In this document: positions 23,641 to 30,810 of the stretch, in pieces
Layout of the letters: the number at the start of each line of letters is the position of its first letter
Position numbering within the stretch: the stretch's first letter is position 1
Assembly: GCF_014648635.1 (NCBI RefSeq)
Contig: NZ_BMRM01000002.1
Span: 372,001 to 436,000, forward strand
Length of the DNA: 64,000 bases
From: Streptomyces cinerochromogenes
GTDB lineage: Bacteria > Actinomycetota > Actinomycetes > Streptomycetales > Streptomycetaceae
Reading direction: 5' to 3'
Program-made: the position numbers and the translations under genes
The notes under the pieces: generated by a model
The model's database searches: none
What the model was told of the DNA's origin: nothing
What the model saw: only the letters and a program-made list of their open reading frames with translations

Positions 23641-25092
23641 TCAGGTCAGGCCGAGGGCCGGCATCAGGTAGTAGAAGGCGAAGACGGCCGAGACGACGTA
23701 CATCGCGACCGGGACCTCCCGGGCCCGCCCGGCGGCCAGGCGCAGCACCGTGAAGGTGATGAAGCCCATGCCGATGCCGTTCGTGATCGAGTACGTGAAC
23801 GGCATCATCAGCATCGTCACGAAGGCCGGGATCGCGATGGTGTAGTCCGCCCAGTCGATCTCCTTGACGGAGTTCGACAGGATCAGGAAGCCGACCGCGA
23901 CCAGCGCCGGGGTGGCCGCCTGGGACGGGACCATCGTGGCGACCGGGGTGAGGAACAGCGCCACGGCGAAGAGGCCGCCCGTGACGATGTTCGCGAGGCC
24001 GGTGCGGGCGCCCTCGCCGACGCCGGCCGTGGACTCCACGAAGGCGGTGGTGGCCGAGGAGGAGCTGGCGCCGCCCGCCGCGACCGCGAGGCCGTCCACG
24101 AAGAGGACCTTGTTGATGCCGGGCATGTAGCCCTCGGCGTCGGTCAGCTTGGCCTCGTCGCTGACGCCCATGATCGTGCCCATCGCGTCGAAGAAGCACG
24201 ACAGCAGGACCGTGAAGACGAAGAGGATGCCGGTCAGCACGCCGACCTTGGAGAACCCGCCGAACAGGCTGACCTGGCCGACCAGGCCGAAGTCGGGGGT
24301 GGCGAGCGGGTTGCCGGGCCACTTCGGGACCGTCAGGCCCCAGGAGGGGACCTTCGCGACCGCGTTGACGACCACCGCGAGGACGGTCATGCCGACGATG
24401 GAGATGAGGATCGCGCCCGGCACCTTGCGGACGATCAGGGCGAAGGTGAGCAGCACGCCCAGGATGAAGACCAGCACCGGCCAGCCGGTGAGGTGGCCGC
24501 CGGTGCCGAGCTGGACCGGGACGGTGGTCTGGGCGGCGTCCGGCATCCGGGTGACGAAGCCGGAGTCGACCAGGCCGATCAGCATGATGAACAGGCCGAT
24601 ACCGATCGAGATCGCCTTGCGCAGCCCGAACGGCACGGCGTTCATCACGCGCTCGCGCAGACCGGTGGCGACCAGCAGCATGACCACGATGCCCGCGAGG
24701 ACGACCATGCCCATGGCGTCCGGCCAGGACATGCGCGGCGCGAGCTGGAGCGCCACCACCGAGTTCACGCCGAGGCCGGCGGCGAGCGCGATCGGCACGT
24801 TGCCGATGACGCCCATCAGCAGCGTGGTGAACGCCGCCGTCAGCGCCGTCGCCGTCACCAGCTGGGCGTTGTCCAGGTGGTGCCCGTACATGTCCTTCGC
24901 GCTGCTGAGGATGATCGGGTTCAGCACGATGATGTACGCCATCGCGAAGAAGGTGGCGAAACCGCCCCGGACCTCGCGGGCGGCGGTACTGCCGCGCTCG
25001 GAGATCTTGAAGTAGCGGTCGAGGGCGCCGAAGGCGGGCGCGCCGCCCGGCTTCTCGGGGGTGGGGGCCTTGGCGGGTGCCGAGGTGGACAT
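23641..25092 (-). CDS. NCS2-family purine/xanthine permease (AzgA/PbuG-like)
   Basis: A 483-residue, about 13-helix nucleobase permease: TFFAMAYIIVLNPIILS, AAGLGVNSVVALQLA, LSCFFDAMGTIMGVSDEA and SSSATTAFVESTAGVGEGARTG, the last two being signature regions of the AzgA subgroup that imports adenine, guanine or hypoxanthine with protons. The ATG at 25092 has GAGG upstream; an ATG four codons earlier is less likely. A stem-loop sits just before the start and may influence translation. Confidence 0.93.
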   Translation of the reverse strand: MSTSAPAKAPTPEKPGGAPAFGALDRYFKISERGSTAAREVRGGFATFFAMAYIIVLNPIILSSAKDMYGHHLDNAQLVTATALTAAFTTLLMGVIGNVPIALAAGLGVNSVVALQLAPRMSWPDAMGMVVLAGIVVMLLVATGLRERVMNAVPFGLRKAISIGIGLFIMLIGLVDSGFVTRMPDAAQTTVPVQLGTGGHLTGWPVLVFILGVLLTFALIVRKVPGAILISIVGMTVLAVVVNAVAKVPSWGLTVPKWPGNPLATPDFGLVGQVSLFGGFSKVGVLTGILFVFTVLLSCFFDAMGTIMGVSDEAKLTDAEGYMPGINKVLFVDGLAVAAGGASSSSATTAFVESTAGVGEGARTGLANIVTGGLFAVALFLTPVATMVPSQAATPALVAVGFLILSNSVKEIDWADYTIAIPAFVTMLMMPFTYSITNGIGMGFITFTVLRLAAGRAREVPVAMYVVSAVFAFYYLMPALGLT

Positions 25093-25106
25093 GGAGGACC
25101 TCATCC

Positions 25107-25134
25107 CCAGCGGGGTTCCCCCGAGCCCCGTTGG
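25107..25134 (-). promoter_or_regulatory. 5'-leader hairpin of the purine permease gene
   Basis: CCAACGGGG (minus strand 25134-25126) pairs with CCCCGCTGG (25115-25107) with one mismatch around a GC-rich loop, ending 14 bases before the ATG. It does not contain the conserved core of the purine riboswitch. It may be an attenuator or simply a stable leader structure. Confidence 0.4.
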
Positions 25135-25230
25135 AGTTTTCTACGATCAGAAGCGGTCAAAGACAAACGGTTTCAGTATGAACGTATGAGCCTGAGATCG
25201 CTATCTCCGCGCGTAGACACGGGCGGCGCT

Positions 25231-25243
25231 TAAGCTGTGCGCA
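25231..25243 (+). promoter_or_regulatory. Leaderless promoter -10 of the DUF2530 gene
   Basis: TAAGCT at 25231-25236 ends six bases before the ATG at 25243, and no ribosome-binding site is present, fixing the start. Confidence 0.5.
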
Positions 25244-25509
25244 TGGCTAAGTGGACCCCCAAGCACGAGGCGCCGGAGCCCCTGGAGGGGCCCGTGGTCG
25301 CCACCATCACCGGCGGCACCCTCGTGTGGTTCGTCCTCTTCCTGGTCCAGCTCCCCTTCTACGGCTGGTTCGAGGACCACGGACACCTGTGGTGGCTGTG
25401 GACCTGCCTGGCCGGGGGCGGGCTGGGGCTGATCGGCGTCTGGTACGTCCGCAGGCGGGACGCGGCGATCAAGAGGGACGCGGCCCTGAAGTCGGCCGGG
25501 GCGAAGTAG
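25243..25509 (+). CDS. DUF2530 small membrane protein
   Basis: An 88-residue protein with two transmembrane helices (TGGTLVWFVLFLVQLPFYGW and WLWTCLAGGGLGLIGVWYV), a short periplasmic link DHGHLWW and a basic C-terminal tail. It matches actinobacterial DUF2530 proteins of unknown role. Directly upstream of the P-type ATPase gene, 50 bases apart. Confidence 0.9.
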   Translation: MAKWTPKHEAPEPLEGPVVATITGGTLVWFVLFLVQLPFYGWFEDHGHLWWLWTCLAGGGLGLIGVWYVRRRDAAIKRDAALKSAGAK

Positions 25510-25559
25510 CCGACCCGTTCGGCAGGTGAACGGGCAGAACCGCACGTACCGTCGATGGC

Positions 25560-27926
25560 ATGAGCCATACGGACGTGGCCCTGCCGAAGAGCCCCGCGAC
25601 CGGGCTGACCGGTGCCGAGGTCGCCGACCGCGTCAGCCGCGGCCTCGTCAACGACGTGCCGGTGCGCAGCAGCCGGTCGCTCGGGGAGATCGTCCGGGCC
25701 AACGTCTTCACCCGGTTCAACGCGATCATCGGCGTGCTCTGGCTGGTCATGCTGTTCGTCGCGCCGTTCCAGGACAGCCTCTTCGGCTTCGTCATCCTCG
25801 CCAACACCGCCATCGGCATCGTCCAGGAGTGGCGGGCCAAGCAGACCCTGGACTCCCTCGCGGTGATCGGGGAGGCCCGGCCGACGGTACGGCGGGACGG
25901 AGTGGCGACCGAGGTGGCCACCCACGAGATCGTGCTGGACGACCTCGTCGAGATCGGTCCCGGCGACAAGATCGTGGTCGACGGGGTGTGCGCCGAGGCG
26001 GACGGGCTGGAGATCGACGAGTCGCTGCTCACCGGCGAGGCCGACCCCGTCGTCAAACGCCCCGGGGACCCGGTGATGTCCGGCAGCTTCGTGGTCGCCG
26101 GCGGCGGCGCCTTCACCGCCGCCAAGGTCGGCCGCGAGGCCTACGCCGCCCGGCTCGCCGAGGAGGCCTCCCGGTTCACGCTGGTCCACTCCGAGCTGCG
26201 CACCGGCATCTCCGTCATCCTCAAGTACGTCACCTGGATGATGGTCCCGGCGGCCGTCGGACTCGTCATCACCCAGCTCGTCGTCAAGAACGACGACCTC
26301 AAGGACGCCGTGGCCCGCACGGTCGGCGGGATCGTGCCGATGGTCCCCGAGGGACTGGTGCTGCTCACCTCCGTCGCCTTCGCGATCGGCGTCATCCGGC
26401 TCGGCCGCAGGCAGTGCCTGGTGCAGGAGCTGCCGGCCATCGAGGGCCTGGCCCGTGTCGACACCGTCTGCCTGGACAAGACCGGCACCCTCACCGAGGG
26501 CGGCATGGACGTCACCGAGCTGCGGCTGCTGGACGGGGCCGAGGAGCCGTACATCCACAAGGTGCTCGGCGCGCTCGGCGAGTCCGACCCGCGCCCGAAC
26601 GCCTCCCTCCAGGCGATCATCGACGCCTACCCGGACAGCGACGACTGGCGCTGCGTCGAGTCGCTCCCCTTCTCCTCCGCCCGCAAGTACAGCGGGGCCT
26701 CCTTCAGCGAGGGCGACGGCGAGACCAGCACCTGGCTGCTGGGCGCCCCCGACGTCCTGCTCCGCCCGGAGGACCCGGCGCTGGCCGAGACCGAGCGGCT
26801 CAACGAGCAGGGGCTGCGCGTGCTGCTGCTGGCCCGCGCCCACCGCGACCTGGACGACACCGAGCCGGCCCGGGGCGCCCGCCCCACCGCCCTGGTCGTC
26901 CTGGAACAGCGGCTGCGGCCCGACGCCTCCGACACCCTGCGCTACTTCGCCGAGCAGGACGTCCGCGCCAAGGTCATCTCCGGGGACAACGCGGTGTCGG
27001 TCGGCGCGGTCGCCGCGAAGCTGGGCCTGGACGGTACGGCGGTGGACGCGCGGCGGCTGCCCGGCGACCGGCCGGCGATGGCGGAGGCCCTCGACGCGGG
27101 CACCGTCTTCGGGCGGGTCACCCCGCGGCAGAAGCGGGACATGGTCGGCGCGCTCCAGTCGCGCGGGCACACGGTCGCGATGACCGGCGACGGCGTGAAC
27201 GACGTGCTGGCCCTGAAGGACGCCGACATCGGGGTCGCCATGGGCTCCGGTTCGGAGGCCACCCGGGCGGTGGCCCAGATCGTGCTGCTGGACAACAGCT
27301 TCGCGAGTCTGCCCTCGGTGGTCGCCGAGGGCCGCCGGGTGATCGGCAACATCACGCGGGTGGCGACGCTGTTCCTGGTGAAGACGGTCTACTCGGTGCT
27401 GCTCGCGGTGCTGGTGGTGTGCTGGCAGGTCGAGTACCCGTTCCTGCCCCGGCACCTGACCCTGCTGTCCACCCTCACCATCGGCGTCCCGGCCTTCTTC
27501 CTGGCCCTGGCGCCGAACACGGAGCGGGCGAGACCCCACTTCGTGCGCCGGGTGATGCGGTACGCGGTACCGGGCGGCGTGATGGCCGGCGCGGCGACCT
27601 TCGTGACGTATCTGCTGGCCCGGCACCACTACTCCGGGCCCGGCGCCCTGGACGCGGAGACCAGTGCGGCCACCCTGACCCTGTTCCTGATCTCGATGTG
27701 GGTCCTGGCGATCATCGCCCGCCCCTACACCTGGTGGCGGGTGGCCCTGGTGGCCGCGATGGCCGTGGCCTTCCTGCTCGTCCTCGCCGTCCCGGCGCTC
27801 CAGGACTTCTTCGCCCTCAGGCTGGTCGGCATCGAGCTGCCGTGGACGGCGGTCGGCGTGGCGGTGGTGGCGGCGACCGCCCTGGAGTACCTGTGGAGAT
27901 GGGTCGGCCGCCGCTTCCCGGCCTGA
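25560..27926 (+). CDS. ctpE: P-type ATPase, CtpE-like (probable Ca2+ transporter)
   Basis: A 788-residue P-type ATPase. Actuator loop LLTGEADPV (TGE near 158-160), phosphorylated Asp306 in CLDKTGTLT, hinge TGDGVNDVLALKDADIGVAMG. The M4 helix reads GGIVPMVPEGLVLLTSVAFA; this PEGL ion-site motif and the lack of N-terminal metal-binding repeats match mycobacterial CtpE, a calcium-uptake ATPase, rather than heavy-metal pumps. The start is leaderless: TACCGT (25547-25552) ends seven bases before the ATG. It follows DUF2530. The gene symbol is by similarity to CtpE; ion specificity is inferred. Confidence 0.88.
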   Translation: MSHTDVALPKSPATGLTGAEVADRVSRGLVNDVPVRSSRSLGEIVRANVFTRFNAIIGVLWLVMLFVAPFQDSLFGFVILANTAIGIVQEWRAKQTLDSLAVIGEARPTVRRDGVATEVATHEIVLDDLVEIGPGDKIVVDGVCAEADGLEIDESLLTGEADPVVKRPGDPVMSGSFVVAGGGAFTAAKVGREAYAARLAEEASRFTLVHSELRTGISVILKYVTWMMVPAAVGLVITQLVVKNDDLKDAVARTVGGIVPMVPEGLVLLTSVAFAIGVIRLGRRQCLVQELPAIEGLARVDTVCLDKTGTLTEGGMDVTELRLLDGAEEPYIHKVLGALGESDPRPNASLQAIIDAYPDSDDWRCVESLPFSSARKYSGASFSEGDGETSTWLLGAPDVLLRPEDPALAETERLNEQGLRVLLLARAHRDLDDTEPARGARPTALVVLEQRLRPDASDTLRYFAEQDVRAKVISGDNAVSVGAVAAKLGLDGTAVDARRLPGDRPAMAEALDAGTVFGRVTPRQKRDMVGALQSRGHTVAMTGDGVNDVLALKDADIGVAMGSGSEATRAVAQIVLLDNSFASLPSVVAEGRRVIGNITRVATLFLVKTVYSVLLAVLVVCWQVEYPFLPRHLTLLSTLTIGVPAFFLALAPNTERARPHFVRRVMRYAVPGGVMAGAATFVTYLLARHHYSGPGALDAETSAATLTLFLISMWVLAIIARPYTWWRVALVAAMAVAFLLVLAVPALQDFFALRLVGIELPWTAVGVAVVAATALEYLWRWVGRRFPA

Positions 27927-27929
27927 GAC

Positions 27930-27964
27930 GGCCCGGGAGGGCCCGGGAGGGCCCGGGAGGGCCC
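27930..27964. repeat. Short tandem repeat of GGCCCGGGAG
   Basis: Three and a half copies of the 10-mer GGCCCGGGAG fill the gap between the P-type ATPase stop and the converging secreted-protein gene. Each unit contains the palindrome GGGCCC or CCCGGG, so it may act as a weak terminator. Confidence 0.7.
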
Positions 27965-27974
27965 GCGGCGGGTG

Positions 27975-28808
27975 TTACTGCACGTCGACGTAGTCACCCG
28001 CGGCGCTGACCGCCGGGGTGGTCGAGGTGCCCGCGAAGCTGAAGCGCCAGTAGCCGTCGTAGGTGGCGGTGGTGGTGGTCTTCAGGTTGCCGTACGAGTC
28101 CGTGTTCACGGTCTTGACGGTGGTGTAGGTGGTCGTGCCCGCCTTCTTGAACTGGAGCTTGACCGGCTGGCCGGAGTAGCCGTGGTACTGGTGGTCCTCC
28201 CAGTTGGCGCGGGTCAGCTTGCCCGTCACCGTGAGGGTCTTGCCCTTGCCGACCGGCTCGGGGCCGGCGTTGACCGTGAGCTTGGAGTAGCGCTGCACCA
28301 GGGTGCTGCCGAGGCCGCTCTGGTCCTTGTAGCCGACCTTGCTCATGTCGGCGGGGTTGTCCTGGTTCTGGCCGTTGAAGGCGACCGCCTCGGCGGCCAC
28401 GCTCCAGGAACCGGCCCAGGCGTTCTTCAGGTCGCCGTCGGCCGGGTAGATGTCGACCGTGCCCTTGCAGGTGGCCGTCGTCGCCGAGGTGGCGGTGCAC
28501 TTCGCCGGGTTGTCGCCGTACAGCTCGGCGGTCGGGGTGTCGAAGGAGCCCTTGTAGAGGTAGGCGTCGGTGTAGAAGTCCGCCTTGGTGATGTCCACGT
28601 CGGAGCCGTGGGTCAGCGTGTAGGAGTAGGTGGCGCTCACCTCGTTGGTGGTGCCGACGTTGATCGCCTTGGCGATGGAGACGCTCGAGAAGCTGACGTT
28701 CAGCGTGTACGGCGTGCCGGAGTCACCGGTGGCGTGCGCGGCCGGGACGGCGAGGGCGGACAGGGCCAGGGCGCCGGAGACGGCAGCCACGGTGGCACGT
28801 ATGCGCAT
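27975..28808 (-). CDS. Secreted protein, paralogue 1 (DUF5707/calcium-binding-protein-like)
   Basis: A 277-residue secreted protein. The signal peptide is MRIRATVAAVSGALALSALA, cleaved near AHA-TGD. The mature part has an N-terminal beta domain (SFSSVSIAKAINVGTTNEVS, one CTATSATTATCKG disulphide) and a C-terminal Ig-like domain starting KLTVNAGPEPVGKGKTLTV and ending SAAGDYVDVQ. The C-terminal domain is shared with the next two genes. Streptomyces proteins of this kind are annotated DUF5707 or calcium-binding, but no calcium motif is evident here. Third gene in the transcription order, after a 200-bp gap and a terminator. Confidence 0.8.
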   Translation of the reverse strand: MRIRATVAAVSGALALSALAVPAAHATGDSGTPYTLNVSFSSVSIAKAINVGTTNEVSATYSYTLTHGSDVDITKADFYTDAYLYKGSFDTPTAELYGDNPAKCTATSATTATCKGTVDIYPADGDLKNAWAGSWSVAAEAVAFNGQNQDNPADMSKVGYKDQSGLGSTLVQRYSKLTVNAGPEPVGKGKTLTVTGKLTRANWEDHQYHGYSGQPVKLQFKKAGTTTYTTVKTVNTDSYGNLKTTTTATYDGYWRFSFAGTSTTPAVSAAGDYVDVQ

Positions 28809-28960
28809 GTGCGTTCCCCTGGGGGAGAAGGTGATCATTGGAGTCGGTCGACTCGGACGGTCTGATCCACGGCGCACACGGCGGGTTGTACGGCAAGACG
28901 GGTTTCCGGCCAGATTTTCCGCTCGCCTTACCTGTGCATGGCACAAATGAGAGAAAGCAT

Positions 28961-28999
28961 TCCGGTCCCGGGGAGCGGAACCCGCTCGCCGGGACCGGA
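28961..28999 (-). terminator. Hairpin terminator between secreted paralogues 2 and 1
   Basis: TCCGGTCCCGG (28961-28971) pairs perfectly with CCGGGACCGGA (28989-28999), with an additional GAGCGG/CCGCTC stem inside the loop. It lies ten bases beyond the paralogue 2 stop codon in minus-strand sense. Confidence 0.75.
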
Positions 29000-29009
29000 C
29001 CGGTGCCGC

Positions 29010-29903
29010 CTACTTCACGTCGACGAAGTCACCCGCGGCGCTGACCGCCGGGGTGGTCGAGGTGCCCGCGAAGGAGAAGCGGTAGTAGCCGTCGACCGTG
29101 GCCTTGGTCGTCGTCTTCAGGGCGCCCGTGGAGTCCGTCTTGACGGTCTTCAGCGTGGTGTAGGTGCTGGAGCCCTTCTTGCGGAACTGCAGCTTCACGG
29201 ACTGTCCGCTGTAGCCGTGGTACTTGTGGTCCTCCCAGTTGGCGCGGGAGAGCTTGCCCGTGACGGTGAGGGTCTTGCCCTTCTTCACCGGCTCCGGGGC
29301 GGCGTTGACCGTCAGCGTGGAGTTGCGCTGGAGCAGGGTGGTGCCGAGACCGTCGACCTGCACGGCCTCCTTCTCGGAGTCCATGTCGAGCGCGACGCCC
29401 GCACCGTGCCAGGTCCCGGCCTGTGCGTTGCGCAGCTTCAGGTCCGCGTCGGTCTCCCGCGGGTTGACGACGATCGTGCCCTTGCAGTCGGCGGTCGTCT
29501 CCGAGGTGGCCACGCAGACGCCGGGCGCGTCGCCGCCGGCGGCGTTGTCCGGGTTGACGGACGAACCGTGGTAGATGAGCGGAACGCTGAGGAACCCGTC
29601 GGAGTCGATGTCGACGTCGGCGCCGTGGGTCAGGGTGTAGCTGACCGGGACGGAGACCTTGTTGGTGGTCCCGACCTTGATCGCCTTGGCGATCTTGAAG
29701 TGGGAGAAGGTGACGTCCAGGTCGCCCTCCGCCGGGGAGGCGGCGACGCCGGCCTTGCCGGAGGCGGAGTGCTGGAGGAGAACCTTGGCGAGGTCCGCGC
29801 GGTGGGCGGACGTACCGCCGTCGGCGGCCTGCGCGGCCGGCACGACGAGGGCGGAAAGGGCCAGGGCGCCGGAGACGGCGGCCACGGTGGCGCGAAGACG
29901 CAT
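29010..29903 (-). CDS. Secreted protein, paralogue 2
   Basis: A 297-residue protein starting MRLRATVAAVSGALALSALV with an AQA cleavage site. The mature part has an extra Ala/Lys-rich stretch of about 35 residues (residues 30-65), then the shared core: VTFSHFKIAKAIKVGTTNKV, CVATSETTADCKGTI disulphide pair, and the C-terminal domain beginning STLTVNAAPEPVKKGKTLTV and ending SAAGDFVDVK. It is 41 bp after paralogue 3 and probably co-transcribed with it; a strong hairpin follows. Confidence 0.8.
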   Translation of the reverse strand: MRLRATVAAVSGALALSALVVPAAQAADGGTSAHRADLAKVLLQHSASGKAGVAASPAEGDLDVTFSHFKIAKAIKVGTTNKVSVPVSYTLTHGADVDIDSDGFLSVPLIYHGSSVNPDNAAGGDAPGVCVATSETTADCKGTIVVNPRETDADLKLRNAQAGTWHGAGVALDMDSEKEAVQVDGLGTTLLQRNSTLTVNAAPEPVKKGKTLTVTGKLSRANWEDHKYHGYSGQSVKLQFRKKGSSTYTTLKTVKTDSTGALKTTTKATVDGYYRFSFAGTSTTPAVSAAGDFVDVK

Positions 29904-29944
29904 GTGTTGTCCCTGAGTGGTGGTGGTGCTGTGGATCCGGCCGC

Positions 29945-30703
29945 TTACTTCACGTCGACGAAGTCACCCGCGGCGCTGACCGCCGCGGTGCTCGCGTTGC
30001 CCGCGAAGGAGAAGCGGTAGTAGCCGTCGGCCGTGGCGGTCGTGGTGGTCTTCAGGTTGCCCTTGGAGTCCGCCTTGACGGTCTTCAGCGTGGTGTAGGC
30101 GCCGGCGCCCTTCTTCTTGAACTGGAGCTTCACGGACTGCGAGCCGTAGCCGCCGTACTTCAGCGACTCCCAGTTGGCGCGGGTGAGAGCACCGGTGACG
30201 GTGAGGGTCCTGCCCTTCTTCACCGGCTCCGGGGCGGCGTTGGCGGTGAGCTTGGCGGCGCGCTGGAAGGAGAAGGAACCAGCCTTGTCCTTCGAGACGA
30301 AGTCGTCGTCGTTGGCGTCGATCCAGGCGCCGACGTACCAGGTGCCGGCGTTGCTGTTGCTGAGGTAGTCGACCTTCGGGTCGATCTTCACCGACGCGGT
30401 GCAGGTGGACGTGGTGGAGTTGACGGCGACGCAGCTCGGCTTGCCGGTCATCTCCCAGCCGTAGCCGGGGCCCCGGAGGTCGAAGGCCTGGGCGCCCTTG
30501 ATGCCCGAGTTGTCCGTCGCGGTCACGCTGACCTTGATGGTCACCGCGCCGCTGGTGCCGATCTGCACCTTGTTGTCGCTGTCCACGACCACCTTGGTGA
30601 TCTTCGTGTCGCCGTAACCGCCATCGGCCTGCGCGGCCGGGACGGCGAGGGCGGACAGGGCCAGAGCGCCGCCCACGACGGCGACAGAGGCACGGATGCG
30701 CAT
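29945..30703 (-). CDS. Secreted protein, paralogue 3 (first gene of the tandem set)
   Basis: A 252-residue protein with signal peptide MRIRASVAVVGGALALSALA and AQA site. Its N-terminal domain is the most divergent of the three (KITKVVVDSDNKVQIGTSGA, one CVAVNSTTSTCTA pair), whereas the C-terminal Ig-like domain (KLTANAAPEPVKKGRTLTV to SAAGDFVDVK) is nearly the same as in the others. The leader forms a 51-nt hairpin that covers its ribosome-binding site. Function unknown; secretion and extracellular location are the only firm inferences. Confidence 0.8.
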   Translation of the reverse strand: MRIRASVAVVGGALALSALAVPAAQADGGYGDTKITKVVVDSDNKVQIGTSGAVTIKVSVTATDNSGIKGAQAFDLRGPGYGWEMTGKPSCVAVNSTTSTCTASVKIDPKVDYLSNSNAGTWYVGAWIDANDDDFVSKDKAGSFSFQRAAKLTANAAPEPVKKGRTLTVTGALTRANWESLKYGGYGSQSVKLQFKKKGAGAYTTLKTVKADSKGNLKTTTTATADGYYRFSFAGNASTAAVSAAGDFVDVK

Positions 30704-30710
30704 GTGATGT

Positions 30711-30761
30711 CCCCACGTTCAGATCCGCGGAGTCGGGTGACTCCGCAGATGTGACGTGGGG
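30711..30761 (-). promoter_or_regulatory. Leader hairpin sequestering the ribosome-binding site of paralogue 3
   Basis: In transcript sense the outer arms CCCCACGT and ACGTGGGG (30761-30754 and 30718-30711) and inner arms GCGGAGTC and GACTCCGC (around loop ACCC) are both perfect, with an ATC/GAT pair between. The 3' outer arm contains GUGGGG, the ribosome site seven bases before the AUG at 30703, so folding should hide it. The AT-rich stretch 30762-30800 upstream looks like the promoter. It could also end read-through from the sacsin-like gene. Confidence 0.65.
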
Positions 30762-30810
30762 ATGATGTGAAAGGTTGTACTACTGATGAGATTTTCGTAA
30801 AGCCGTGCGG

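Noticed and set aside
25107..25200. Purine riboswitch upstream of the NCS2 permease
   Set aside because: The leader is too short and lacks the conserved three-way-junction core.
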